Source: a virus. Taken from it: DNA of 64,000 nucleotides. The first letter of the stretch is position 1; each line of letters opens with the position of its first letter. Positions 40,677 to 50,077 of the stretch are shown here, piece by piece. The notes under the pieces are model-generated. The model saw only the letters and a program-made list of their open reading frames with translations. It did not search any database and had not been told where the DNA came from. The position numbers were made by a program, and so were the translations under genes. Location of the stretch: IMG/VR virus record IMGVR_UViG_3300021127_000002, positions 1-64,000 of that record. One strand, written 5' to 3'.

Positions 40677-40958
40677 ATGATTAAATCCCAATATATTATT
40701 GCTGGTATAGTAATTTATTTTATAGTGATGACTATCATTATAAAACAAAAGTATGCGAAAAAAGACAATAATCAAATTATAATTGAATGTGTTGTTGATA
40801 GTATATATAAAAAACCTATTGTTTCCATTACAGACTATGATCCCACATATGTTTTATATACGGATTGTGGTACAACAGTTTATCAACATAATTTAAACTA
40901 TAAAATAGGTGACAAAATCACCTATACAATAGATGTTGATAAAAAAACTAAGAATTAA
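40677..40958 (+). CDS. Small membrane-anchored protein
   Basis: 93 residues; TM helix ~6-23 (YIIAGIVIYFIVMTIII) then a soluble beta-rich domain with KIGDKITYTIDV. No cleavable signal peptide. Convergent with the next gene, overlapping its stop by a few bases. Function unknown. Confidence 0.6.
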   Translation: MIKSQYIIAGIVIYFIVMTIIIKQKYAKKDNNQIIIECVVDSIYKKPIVSITDYDPTYVLYTDCGTTVYQHNLNYKIGDKITYTIDVDKKTKN

Positions 40959-41401
40959 AGTTTACTTACAGCTTCAATAATAGCCTTTTTCATTGACATA
41001 CCAATTGTAGATTTTTCAAAAGGTATTTTGCCATCTTTTAATTCCATAAAAGCAAAATTTGCTTTTGTATCAGATGAACCTTGTCCCTCAACAATTTTTT
41101 CACCAAAATAAAGTTTAACAATAACCTGCGTTGATTGCGTTGATTCACCAACACCAGCTATTTTAAAAGTTGTTTGGGGAACACCAACTCTTGTGATTTC
41201 AAGTTTAACTGGTATTGCGTTAGAGTCACATAAAGAATATTTTTCGGATAACACATCTTCTGTAATCTGTTTTACACCAAACAAAATATCTTTGCTTTTA
41301 AGCTCTCTGATGTTCATTGTACATGATACTTTTTCAACCTTAACACATTGTGCAAATGACAATGAAGGAATTAACATTAATGCGAATAATAGTTTTTTCA
41401 T
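40955..41401 (-). CDS. Secreted protein with CsgG-like tail
   Basis: 148 residues with a Sec signal peptide (MKKLLFALMLIPSLSFAQC). The C-terminal IPFEKSTIGMSMKKAIIEAV parallels the end of the CsgG-like protein at 44784 (FNQSTIGITTKKALETA), suggesting a shortened relative. Last gene of a minus-strand run of envelope proteins (47.5 to 41.0 kb). Confidence 0.6.
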   Translation of the reverse strand: MKKLLFALMLIPSLSFAQCVKVEKVSCTMNIRELKSKDILFGVKQITEDVLSEKYSLCDSNAIPVKLEITRVGVPQTTFKIAGVGESTQSTQVIVKLYFGEKIVEGQGSSDTKANFAFMELKDGKIPFEKSTIGMSMKKAIIEAVSKL

Positions 41402-41658
41402 TTTACTTGTTTTATTTCAATTAAATTTGGTCTTATATGAAATGCGTTACTTGTCTTCAAATATTCACCTTGTGAAAAAGAAATAAAATATAATTTATTT
41501 GGTTCACATGTTGTATCTAAAGCATAGTATTCTCCCATGTTATTATATAACAAACAATTAGGACAAACAGATTTTAAATCATTTAATCTTTCCTGTTTGC
41601 TGGGTAATAATAATTTACATGATGTCATGAAAAATAATAATAGAATGAGCTTTTTCAT
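41398..41658 (-). CDS. Small lipoprotein
   Basis: 86 residues; MKKLILLLFFMTSCKLL has a lipobox ending at Cys15. The mature part has a CPNC pair. Overlaps the next downstream gene by 4 bp, so it belongs to the envelope operon. Function unknown. Confidence 0.6.
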   Translation of the reverse strand: MKKLILLLFFMTSCKLLLPSKQERLNDLKSVCPNCLLYNNMGEYYALDTTCEPNKLYFISFSQGEYLKTSNAFHIRPNLIEIKQVK

Positions 41659-41661
41659 ATC

Positions 41662-43407
41662 TTAATATGTTACTTTGTTAGCGTACCCAGGTGCTATAAG
41701 GTAATAATTAGCTGTGCCGCCACTGGTCGCTGATGTTATTATTATAGATGAAACACCAGGATATGTCAATTTCATATTACTTGTTGTTCCAATTATCGAT
41801 GTATATTGTGATGGTGTAAATAATTGTGATATAAAAGTTGAACCACCCCAAGAGGAAAATCTACCAACAGATTTTGCGATAATATAGTAGAGATCGGCTA
41901 CACTTACCTTATTATCACCATTCACATCATATTGATAATAATGTAAACCATTAAATGTTGTCCTTTTTAATATAACATTTGACACACCAAGATAATCTAC
42001 AGTACTTAAATTACTTGCAGGTGTAACAGCATCATATTCTAATTGCCAGTCAAGTGAAGGGTTGGTAGGTACACTGATGTTATATTTACCATTAGTATCT
42101 GTATAATATGTACCATAATATGCCCAAGGTGTATATGTTATAATTGTATCGAATTCTAAAACATAATTTAAAGAGTTATAATTATTTAAGTCATTCCAAA
42201 GACCTCCACCAACAAATTGTATATAATCTTCACCCCCAGAGTTATTTGGTTCACCACCATTCCATGCTGAATATGGGTAAACACCATATCTAAAAGCGCC
42301 AGCCATATAATTCCTGTTCATTTGGTCTGATGTTAAGGATACTTTATAAATTGATAAGTCACCTAATCTAAAAGAACCATATGCTCCAGAACCCATGTTA
42401 GTTGCATCAGCAAGTCCAATAGCAAAGTTTTCGCCTCCACCACTACCAAAGGGAACCTGACGACTGAAAGTTGTTGAACCAAAATTGGTTCCATCTAAAT
42501 AACCTTTTAGAGTCGAACCATCATACGTTAAGCCAATACAATGCCATGTATTCAATGATATAGATGAAGTAACCTTTGATATACTACTTCCATTCCATAG
42601 ACCACAATTTAATGTGTTAGAACCAGTAATTTCAAACACAGATTCATGCCAAACAGATGATGTTGACATAACACCCAATTCATCTAATATCACACCATTT
42701 CCAGTAGGGTAAATCCACATTCGTATTGAAATTACCGAACTACTTAATTTAGAAGATATATCATTCAAAAGTGCATAGTTATTAGAACCATTAAATGTTA
42801 TATACTTACCACCAGATGATGAATATGATGGAGAATTATACATTACCGCATTAGCATTACCATTAATATCTGTGATTGTGTTGCCAGAACCAGAATATGA
42901 AACAGAATTCCATATTCTCATATTTGTACCGTTTAATGTAATACCTGGGGCTGAAACAGTATCATTAACAACGTTTGATATATTATACCAACAAACTTGT
43001 CCATTAGTTACTGGGGTTTCAGTCCATCTCCAACCAGCATTTGGTTCACCATAAAATGCGCCAGTTTTGTCTTGATAATAACCAATCCAACCTGAAGGCC
43101 ATGTACTATAAACAAAGTTATTTTCGGCAGCATTTGACATAGTTACCAAGTGACCACCCATAGCAGCACAAGCTTGTTGAGCTGATGTCCAAGTAGCAAC
43201 ACCTGTTGATCTATAATATGAGTGACCATTGTAATTTGTTTGAGATGTAAATCCACTCATTACAGGTGTTGTCCTTTGATATAGTTTAACTGGCACGTTT
43301 GCTGCACCAGAACCATTTGAATTATAAATGTAACCAGAATAAGTAAATGTTTGAGCTATTACATTCATAGCTAATAAAATAAACAAAACAACTAAAACTA
43401 TCCTCAT
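41662..43407 (-). CDS. Secreted C-type lectin with embedded LamG domain and dockerin-like segment
   Basis: 581 residues with signal peptide. YYRSTGVATWTSAQQACAAM then GGHLVTMSNAAENNF starts a C-type lectin fold; WIGYYQD and GWRWTETPVT follow, then a ~200-residue LamG/concanavalin domain (ISIRMWIYPTGNG; IGLTYDGSTLKGYLDGTNFG), and the lectin fold resumes with YSAWNGGEPNNSGGEDYIQF and LWNDLNNYNSLNYVLEF. A C-terminal YDVNGDNKVSVADLYYII is a dockerin/EF-hand-like calcium loop. Likely binds glycans at the cell or virion surface. Such architecture is host-like and rare in phages. Confidence 0.75.
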   Translation of the reverse strand: MRIVLVVLFILLAMNVIAQTFTYSGYIYNSNGSGAANVPVKLYQRTTPVMSGFTSQTNYNGHSYYRSTGVATWTSAQQACAAMGGHLVTMSNAAENNFVYSTWPSGWIGYYQDKTGAFYGEPNAGWRWTETPVTNGQVCWYNISNVVNDTVSAPGITLNGTNMRIWNSVSYSGSGNTITDINGNANAVMYNSPSYSSSGGKYITFNGSNNYALLNDISSKLSSSVISIRMWIYPTGNGVILDELGVMSTSSVWHESVFEITGSNTLNCGLWNGSSISKVTSSISLNTWHCIGLTYDGSTLKGYLDGTNFGSTTFSRQVPFGSGGGENFAIGLADATNMGSGAYGSFRLGDLSIYKVSLTSDQMNRNYMAGAFRYGVYPYSAWNGGEPNNSGGEDYIQFVGGGLWNDLNNYNSLNYVLEFDTIITYTPWAYYGTYYTDTNGKYNISVPTNPSLDWQLEYDAVTPASNLSTVDYLGVSNVILKRTTFNGLHYYQYDVNGDNKVSVADLYYIIAKSVGRFSSWGGSTFISQLFTPSQYTSIIGTTSNMKLTYPGVSSIIITSATSGGTANYYLIAPGYANKVTY

Positions 43408-44777
43408 AACGCTAATTTTGTTCCCATCATTATTGTGTAATTCAAAACATCATTACCCATTGAGTATGAACCACCAAAATTTAAATTTATTCTAAATACC
43501 TTAGTAACATTTATATTAGTACCAAGTACTGGTAATATAACATATGGAGATTTTAATAACGCATCACTATAATATTTAACAAAGGGTGCGTAAACAAATA
43601 GTAACATCGTTTTCATATCTATTCTTTTACCAATCTTAAAATCTTTTGCTTCACCAACAATTGCAGCTGTGCTTATATATGGTTGATGATATATTTCACC
43701 ACCAGCTACAGTTAACATATAAACTGTTTTCATCTTTATTTTCTTTATTGTTCTAAGTTGACCAAAAGCAACTGAATTATAAAGAGAACCAGCACCTTGA
43801 AAACCTATTGTAATGGTATTGGCTAAAAGTGTTATCGCTTTTGGTTTGATCCATGCATAATAACCTGTTATGTTAGGCCCTTGAATTGATGTATTAAAAT
43901 CTACCATTAAACCATGCATAGAACTACCATCATATTTTAATGATGAATAACTACCATTAACTTGGCCACCACTTGTGACTGTATTATTTTTGAATTGGAA
44001 TCCAACAAGATCACTACCTATCAAAACAGATGGTTTTCCACCATTTTGTTTATTATTACTACCACTTGAACCACTTCCACCTGAACTTGATTGAACAGCA
44101 TTAGAAGTACCAGATATCATATCTGTTTTTTTCTCACTTGTTGATGAATTAGAACCAGAACTATTATTTGTTGATGCGCCAGAATTATCACTTGTTGATG
44201 AACCAGAACCACCACTACCAGAACTGCTGCCACCTGAACCACCACTACCAGTTCCTCCAGATCCGCCAGAACCAGACCCACCAGAACCACCAGATCCACC
44301 AGATCCGCCAGAACCAGACCCACCAGAACCAGAATTACCGTTATCACCAGAACCTCCACCAGCCTCTGGGCTAACACTACCAGCAGCACCCACAGCATCG
44401 CCTAATACGTTTGTAACACCAGCTGTCATATCTGATATTGCTGATACTGAATTGATGATACTGATGAAATTTATTGATGTTCCCTGAGCTTGGCTTATAC
44501 TGCTTGTTGTACCTACGGATTGACAAGGTGATGTGTTTCTAAAAGAACTGAATACATTCGTTGCCCACTGGTTAAAAACACCATTAGTAAAGTCGGCAGC
44601 TGTGAATGATTTTACTTGTCCATAATATGTTACAGCAATTTGATTCTGACCATATGGTATTGTTATAATAGAAGTTCTACCAGTACATGGGTCTACGTAA
44701 TTATAAGAAAATGATTGTGCACTTGCTATTTTAGATAGCATCAATAATAAAATAACTGTAAGGAATTTTACTTTCAC
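43404..44777 (-). CDS. Secreted Gly/Ser-linker protein with outer-membrane-like C-terminus
   Basis: 457 residues. Signal peptide (MLSKIASAQS), ~110-residue N-terminal domain with two cysteines, a Gly/Ser linker (~145-250; GSGGSGGSG), then a ~190-residue domain of alternating strands ending in MMGTKLAL, as in small beta-barrels. Overlaps the lectin gene by 4 bp. Possibly a surface anchor for the secreted lectin. Confidence 0.55.
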   Translation of the reverse strand: MKVKFLTVILLLMLSKIASAQSFSYNYVDPCTGRTSIITIPYGQNQIAVTYYGQVKSFTAADFTNGVFNQWATNVFSSFRNTSPCQSVGTTSSISQAQGTSINFISIINSVSAISDMTAGVTNVLGDAVGAAGSVSPEAGGGSGDNGNSGSGGSGSGGSGGSGGSGGSGSGGSGGTGSGGSGGSSSGSGGSGSSTSDNSGASTNNSSGSNSSTSEKKTDMISGTSNAVQSSSGGSGSSGSNNKQNGGKPSVLIGSDLVGFQFKNNTVTSGGQVNGSYSSLKYDGSSMHGLMVDFNTSIQGPNITGYYAWIKPKAITLLANTITIGFQGAGSLYNSVAFGQLRTIKKIKMKTVYMLTVAGGEIYHQPYISTAAIVGEAKDFKIGKRIDMKTMLLFVYAPFVKYYSDALLKSPYVILPVLGTNINVTKVFRINLNFGGSYSMGNDVLNYTIMMGTKLAL

Positions 44778-44783
44778 GCACTT

Positions 44784-45497
44784 TTAGTTCTTAAATTTGC
44801 CCTTCTTTATTAATCTTGTTATAACTCTTGATGAGGCGGTTTCAAGAGCTTTTTTGGTTGTAATACCTATTGTTGATTGATTGAATTTAATATCATCAAC
44901 GTCACTCAGAATTGAAGATTGTTTAACAGTTGAAGCTTCACCTAAACCACTTCCAACAATCACTTCATTAGTTTCTGCATCAACAAATTTAACTTGTAGA
45001 CCAAGTCTTGTTGTTTGAGTAGCTGTAGCTTTCCCACTTACTTTAACAACCTCATCCTCAGATACACTAAAATCATAAACTTCAATATATACAAAATATT
45101 TTGCTAATTTGATTTTACCTCTACCATCTACTTTATTTTCTGTAAAACCTTTATCAGATGCTTTGAATTGACTAACCATTCTTTCTTTGATCTCTAATTT
45201 GTCTTCAGTGAATATAAAACGGTTTGTCATTTCCAAAAATTCAATAACTATATTTGTAACACCTAAACCAACACGTTTATCCTTTAATTCTGGATACATG
45301 GAATACAATTCTTCATTGATACCAATCTTTAATAACTGAATAGGATATTTTACAGTATCATCATAATTAGATACAACATCAATCGATTGTTCCTTTTCAA
45401 AACTTGCTTTATAAGCTTCAGTTTTTACAGAACCAACGGATTGCGCATTAGCGTTATATACAAATAACATTAATATTAATATAAATAATTTTTTCAT
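44784..45497 (-). CDS. CsgG-like secretion/assembly protein
   Basis: 237 residues with signal peptide but no lipobox Cys. TNRFIFTEDKLEIKERMVSQ, YFVYIEVYDFS, LGLQVKFVDAETNEVI and STIGITTKKALETASSRV match the CsgG/HfaB fold that forms the curli export pore. Lack of the lipid-anchoring Cys differs from CsgG itself. Sits six bp upstream of the outer-membrane-like gene. Confidence 0.7.
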   Translation of the reverse strand: MKKLFILILMLFVYNANAQSVGSVKTEAYKASFEKEQSIDVVSNYDDTVKYPIQLLKIGINEELYSMYPELKDKRVGLGVTNIVIEFLEMTNRFIFTEDKLEIKERMVSQFKASDKGFTENKVDGRGKIKLAKYFVYIEVYDFSVSEDEVVKVSGKATATQTTRLGLQVKFVDAETNEVIVGSGLGEASTVKQSSILSDVDDIKFNQSTIGITTKKALETASSRVITRLIKKGKFKN

Positions 45498-45500
45498 ATT

Positions 45501-46391
45501 TTAAAACCAATTTTTAGGGTTCAAGTAATGTTTTATTCCTTTATCAATTTTTTTAGCTGCTTTCTCAGCTTCTTCTTTAGCTTTTTGAGCAGCATTAGCT
45601 GTTTCTCTTGCAATTCTATCAGCCTCTTCTTTAGCTTTTTGGGTTTCTTCAGCTATTTTTTTAGCTGTATCTACCATATCTCCAACTGGAATATCAACAT
45701 TAATATCTGCATCTACACCAACTAATAAAGCAACATCACCTGTAATACCGATACTTGCCACACCACCTTCATACGTTGCGTGAGCATCACCCCCAACACC
45801 AACTTGAGCACCTATGCTAACTTCAGCGCCTGTACTTATCTTAGCACCAGCTATATTACCTGTAACACCACCACCAGCTCCAATAGAAGCCCCAGCAGAT
45901 AAATCACCACCAACACTTGCACCATGTTCCCCTACAGAAACTGAACCTTCAGCTGAAGCATGAACTTCAGCACCAGCTTGTCCCTTAGCTTCAATTGAAG
46001 CTGTAATGTCACCAACAGGTGTATCAATTCCAGCACCAGCGCCAGCATCACCTGTAGCATTTACTTCAGCACTTACACCAGCACCACCAGTTACATGAGC
46101 ATCACTACCATCCCAACCAGCAGAAACCTCAGCATGAACTTCAGCGCTTGCTTCAACAGAAGCATGAGCACCAGCTTCAGCGTGTACATCAATACCTGGT
46201 AATATTTCTTGTGATACTTCAGTATCAATATTAGCATGAGCTTCAGCGCTAACTTCAGCATTTGCGTTTGCACTTATTTCTGTATCGCTTATTTGGACAC
46301 CTGCATTTGCTGATGCTTCAGCGCTTGCACCCAAATTCTCATTACCAACGCTGGCACCCACACCAACATTTACATTTTCGTTTATAGACAT
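45501..46391 (-). CDS. Ala/Gly/Val repeat protein with coiled-coil tail
   Basis: 296 residues without signal peptide. About 230 residues alternate small and polar residues (EVSAEAHANIDTEVS; GAGVSAEVNATGDAG), suggesting a beta-solenoid or amyloid-like fibre; residues ~235-285 form an amphipathic helix (AKKIAEETQKAKEEADRIA), ending KHYLNPKNWF. Next to a CsgG-like gene, a fibrous role is possible. No family recognised. Confidence 0.55.
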   Translation of the reverse strand: MSINENVNVGVGASVGNENLGASAEASANAGVQISDTEISANANAEVSAEAHANIDTEVSQEILPGIDVHAEAGAHASVEASAEVHAEVSAGWDGSDAHVTGGAGVSAEVNATGDAGAGAGIDTPVGDITASIEAKGQAGAEVHASAEGSVSVGEHGASVGGDLSAGASIGAGGGVTGNIAGAKISTGAEVSIGAQVGVGGDAHATYEGGVASIGITGDVALLVGVDADINVDIPVGDMVDTAKKIAEETQKAKEEADRIARETANAAQKAKEEAEKAAKKIDKGIKHYLNPKNWF

Positions 46392-46456
46392 TATATTAAT
46401 TTGATTTAAAATTGATTGTGCTCAGATTTTATCCAAACACAATCAATTATTTATAA

Positions 46457-46738
46457 TTATACTTGATCACCACTTCCTTCTTCAGCTTTAGGTGTTGAAG
46501 TAGATGAAATCCCCTTAATAGAAAATTTATCCAAGCTATCAGCACCCATACCAACTATTGTTATAATCATAACAGCATTAACCAAACCATCGGAAGGTTT
46601 AACATCACCATGTGTATAACTGTTTAATAAAGTAGTTACACAAAGGAATAATGCTCCCATGAATGCAATAACTGGTTTGATTGAAGTTGATCCTCTTTCA
46701 TCTTTGAAAAGGTCAATTATCCATTGTTTAAATGACAT
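46457..46738 (-). CDS. Holin-like two-TM protein
   Basis: 93 residues starting MSFKQWIIDLFKDERGS. Two TM helices (IAFMGALFLCVTTLL; LVNAVMIITIVGMGA) and a charged, disordered tail, the size and layout of phage holins. In-frame codons upstream belong to the neighbour and are not used. Adjacent to a second two-TM protein, a common holin pair arrangement. Confidence 0.55.
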   Translation of the reverse strand: MSFKQWIIDLFKDERGSTSIKPVIAFMGALFLCVTTLLNSYTHGDVKPSDGLVNAVMIITIVGMGADSLDKFSIKGISSTSTPKAEEGSGDQV

Positions 46739-46760
46739 AAAATATGTTTTAATTTTAAAT

Positions 46761-47117
46761 TTATTTTTCAGCGGCCATATTTGATAATGATTCACCGTCT
46801 TCCTCATCCATTTTTTGAATAAGCATTTTATCTCTATCTTCAGAAGAGAAATAGAAATCGATTACTTTGTTCAAATTACCAACGAATGCACCTAAAAGAA
46901 TCAATAACAATTCTTTCCATGCTTCAGCTATTGTTGCTTTGAATAGCACAGCCATCACAATACCAAAAACGATAAAGAAGAATGTACAAAGTACAATAAG
47001 TGTTATTTTCCAACGATTTGACATCATTGTTTGTAAAAGGTAATTGAACCTATTTTTATCATCTACCTCAGTGTAGTCACTGCTGGTATTTATTAAATCT
47101 TTTAAACCCATTTTCAT
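46761..47117 (-). CDS. Two-TM phage membrane protein
   Basis: 118 residues. TM helices ITLIVLCTFFFIVFGIVMAV and LLLILLGAFVGNLNKVI followed by DFYFSSEDRDKM, a pattern common in phage holin-like or superinfection membrane proteins. Soluble ends both charged. Confidence 0.55.
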   Translation of the reverse strand: MKMGLKDLINTSSDYTEVDDKNRFNYLLQTMMSNRWKITLIVLCTFFFIVFGIVMAVLFKATIAEAWKELLLILLGAFVGNLNKVIDFYFSSEDRDKMLIQKMDEEDGESLSNMAAEK

Positions 47118-47147
47118 TATTCAGTTTAACATATGTTTTTTTTTATC

Positions 47148-47504
47148 CTACCAAGGAGAATCTGTTTCTTTCTTTTTTTCTTCTTTTTTCGGTTCTTCTT
47201 TTGGTTTTGCAGCGGTTGCTGTTGCGTTAGAATTACCACCAGAAGCAGATTGTTTTTGTTGGTTTGTGTTATTATTAGAAAGATTAATCACAACTGGTGC
47301 AGCAGCTGGTGCTGGTGCAGGCGCAGCAGTTTCTGTTTTGTGTTCTTCCTTCGGTGCTTCTTTATGACCACCACTTAATAGTGTACTTAACCATACTCCA
47401 CCACCAGCAATAGCTGTTGTAAGTGTACCGATTAATGTTTTCTTTAAACCTGACCAACCACCTTCAGCGGTTGTCGTTTCTGGGGCTTTTGTTTCTTCTG
47501 CCAT
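47148..47504 (-). CDS. Single-TM protein with Pro/Ala-rich tail
   Basis: 118 residues. One hydrophobic segment (TLIGTLTTAIAGGGVWLSTLL, ~26-46), then an Ala/Pro and Gln/Asn/Ser-rich tail and a Lys/Glu end. Stop is TAG, one of only two TAG stops seen; readthrough would add nine residues. Spanin-like periplasm-spanning role is conceivable given the holin-like neighbours. Confidence 0.5.
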   Translation of the reverse strand: MAEETKAPETTTAEGGWSGLKKTLIGTLTTAIAGGGVWLSTLLSGGHKEAPKEEHKTETAAPAPAPAAAPVVINLSNNNTNQQKQSASGGNSNATATAAKPKEEPKKEEKKKETDSPW

Positions 47505-47528
47505 TTTTTGTTTTTTTTAATTTGTGTT

Positions 47529-49442
47529 TTATTGTTTCAATGTTTTTGTTGAAGTTATATCATTAGTACTGGTTTTTAACACACCATAATAAGTTCCAGG
47601 TGTTAAATATGATAAATCAGCCATATATTTATAACTTCCTTTATAAATTGTTCCTTGATAAACTGTGTAAACTTTATTACCACTCAAATCATAAAAATCC
47701 ACATTTGCTGTGCAATCTTGTGGTATTGAAAATGTTACAAACACAAGACCTGATGTTGGGTTTGGTGTAACTGTTATTGCGCAATTTTTATCAATTTTAT
47801 TGTTATTGGGTGCTAATCTCATAACAGCAACCATACCATTTGTTGGGTTTATAGAAAGATCTGTAGCATTTTGATTACCAGAAAATTTTCTGGTTACATA
47901 TAATGGGCTCTTACCCCATTGGTCTTGTGGTTTTAATGCCAAGAAATCAAGACTGAAAAGTTTATCACCATCATTTGCTGAAAATTGGTTAGCTGTCATG
48001 TCAGAACCAATCCATTCGACAGTACCAGAATTTGGATTCAAAATTGACATCCAATTATTGAATTTTTGTTCTGTTTCCATACCTTTGAATTGTAGCAATG
48101 TTGAATCATAAGTGAATGCTACTTGCAAAGAACCAATTTGTCCAGAAGGTATTTTAACATCAACTGGTACTGAAACAAGATTACCTTCATCAACAGTTAA
48201 TTCAGGTAAATTAACCTCAACTTTATCAGTTGGGAAATCATAATCCACAGTTTCATCAATAATATAATGATATGCATTATTAGGATTGATAATTTGGATA
48301 GGCGTTACACGAGCCATGTGAAAACCAGTACCATTTGCATCACCCATACCAAGAACATAATATGTTACAGAATCAACTGATCCTGGAACGATTGGGAATG
48401 TTAAATTTGTTACACCTTGAATTGTAGACGTATAATTGGTTGTTGAACCATTAATTGTTGAATATTCAGTAGTTGTGAAGAATTTAACATCTTGAACGTT
48501 ATTAGGCCATGCTGTAAATCTACCTGCAAGTCTACCGTAAATTGAATAAACGTCAGCAATAGAGATTGTATAAGAACCATTTACGTCAGAAGTATAATAG
48601 TCAAAACCAGAAGGTGTTGCTTGACCAAGAATAAATTGGTTAACTTTTTGAGCATCAGCAACAGAAACTGTTGCACCAACATTCATAGAATCACCTTTTA
48701 CATATAAATGCGTATCCCAATAAGTTGTATCTACAATTTCGTTAAATGAAAATTTACCAGCAGTATCAGTTACATAAACACCAACTGGAGTCCATGTGCC
48801 TGAAGAACCTCTTGGTCTCTTTTCAAGAGCTAATGTTAAATTTTTGGTAGCAGAACCTGTAACATTTGCAAATCTACCATGATATGCAAGATGTGGTCTG
48901 TAAAAAGAACCACCATAAGAATAAAGATTTAAAGTTGTATCATTACCATACACTGTTGAAGCAGAAGCTTGGAATGATAAAGAACCAGTAACCCTCATAC
49001 TATCTATTGAGGTTAAATACTGAAACGTTGCAGCTGGAGAATGATAAAGGGTTATTTCGAAACCAACAGAATCGGCTGGATAGGTAAATGTTGGACTACT
49101 ACCAGTGAACGCTATTGTTATCGTAATGTTACCATTTACCGAATCCGATACATATTGCATGTAGTTTGATGAACTGAACAATGATGTTACAGTTGGTTTC
49201 ATTCCGTTGAATGCAACCTTGTCATAATAAACACGGAACTGCATACCTGTAATTTTTGTACCAGTTGTGTTGGCAAAACTCAATCTTGCCTTGGTAAAAC
49301 CCATTGTATTGGTACCTACAGTATATGACGTATCCACCAATACCCAAATGCCTGAAGACGGCGCTGGAGATAAACCTACTACCTGAGAATAGGATGTTAC
49401 TGTAAATAAAACTAACAGTAAAGACATTAAAATTTTTTTCAT
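47529..49442 (-). CDS. T9SS-exported cohesin-like surface protein
   Basis: 637 residues. Signal peptide (MKKILMSLLLVLFTVTSYSQ). Two cohesin-like beta-sandwiches (~20-170 and ~405-540; VEVNLPELTVDEGNLVSVPV opens the second). Between them, SDVNGSYTISIADVYSIYGR is a dockerin-like loop. The last ~80 residues, starting ITVTPNPTSGLVFVTF and ending SSTKTLKQ-like (DITSTKTLKQ), are a type A T9SS sorting domain, found only in Bacteroidota. So the phage appears to export a protein to the host surface during infection. Confidence 0.8.
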   Translation of the reverse strand: MKKILMSLLLVLFTVTSYSQVVGLSPAPSSGIWVLVDTSYTVGTNTMGFTKARLSFANTTGTKITGMQFRVYYDKVAFNGMKPTVTSLFSSSNYMQYVSDSVNGNITITIAFTGSSPTFTYPADSVGFEITLYHSPAATFQYLTSIDSMRVTGSLSFQASASTVYGNDTTLNLYSYGGSFYRPHLAYHGRFANVTGSATKNLTLALEKRPRGSSGTWTPVGVYVTDTAGKFSFNEIVDTTYWDTHLYVKGDSMNVGATVSVADAQKVNQFILGQATPSGFDYYTSDVNGSYTISIADVYSIYGRLAGRFTAWPNNVQDVKFFTTTEYSTINGSTTNYTSTIQGVTNLTFPIVPGSVDSVTYYVLGMGDANGTGFHMARVTPIQIINPNNAYHYIIDETVDYDFPTDKVEVNLPELTVDEGNLVSVPVDVKIPSGQIGSLQVAFTYDSTLLQFKGMETEQKFNNWMSILNPNSGTVEWIGSDMTANQFSANDGDKLFSLDFLALKPQDQWGKSPLYVTRKFSGNQNATDLSINPTNGMVAVMRLAPNNNKIDKNCAITVTPNPTSGLVFVTFSIPQDCTANVDFYDLSGNKVYTVYQGTIYKGSYKYMADLSYLTPGTYYGVLKTSTNDITSTKTLKQ

Positions 49443-49540
49443 ATGAGAATATTGTTGTTGTTATAAATAAATAGAAAAGTTTTTCAAAAAGAACTATTTA
49501 CTTTTTTAATTTTTTTATGTATAGAGGTGGCTATTTATAT

Positions 49541-50002
49541 ATGATGAAAAAAGTTATTATATTATTATATTTTATATTTATTGGTATTATCAATGTTAGT
49601 GGCCAAATGGTTATTGACAAAGCTGGTGATTATTGGGATTATGATGTTATTAAAGCAATAGAACTTATTGAAAAAACTGATGAAGATTCATATAAAAATC
49701 TATTTGAATATTGTGATAAGATAACATTCTGGAATCAAAAATATTCCACCAATTTTGGAACTTGTACAAATAAAGGTATAATAACACTATCGTCATATGA
49801 TATGAAATCTCATGATGTTAATGATGTTGCCGCAGCTTTGGTACATGAATCTTACCATTTAAGATTACGTTATATGTGTATAACATTACCTGTGGAAACA
49901 GAGGAATCCTTATGTTATCAATATGAATATAACTTTTTGAAAAAAATACCTGATATAAACCCATTATTATTGTATCATTGTAAAAAATATATGAAAAAAT
50001 AA
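49541..50002 (+). CDS. Secreted HExxH metallopeptidase-like protein
   Basis: From ATG 49541 (a second ATG follows) the N-terminus is a signal peptide (MMKKVIILLYFIFIGIINVSG). ALVHESYHLRLRY gives HExxH, and VETEESLCYQYEYNF supplies a likely third ligand. Resembles the small zincin at 11948 only in motif. Might act on envelope proteins. Divergent from the T9SS protein. Confidence 0.6.
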   Translation: MMKKVIILLYFIFIGIINVSGQMVIDKAGDYWDYDVIKAIELIEKTDEDSYKNLFEYCDKITFWNQKYSTNFGTCTNKGIITLSSYDMKSHDVNDVAAALVHESYHLRLRYMCITLPVETEESLCYQYEYNFLKKIPDINPLLLYHCKKYMKK

Positions 50003-50030
50003 AAAATCTGAAAAAAAAATTAGAAAACAT

Positions 50031-50060
50031 TTGTTTTTTCAAAAATTTTTACTACTTTTG
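50031..50060 (+). promoter_or_regulatory. Promoter of tRNA array 3
   Basis: TTG at 50031 and TACTTTTG at 50053-50060, spacing identical to arrays 1 and 2. Confidence 0.8.
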
Positions 50061-50077
50061 TACTATATATAACAAGA

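Noticed and set aside
46457-46807. Longer version of the holin-like gene starting at 46807
   Set aside because: The extra N-terminus overlaps the neighbouring gene and is not hydrophobic; ATG at 46738 gives a normal holin-like protein.
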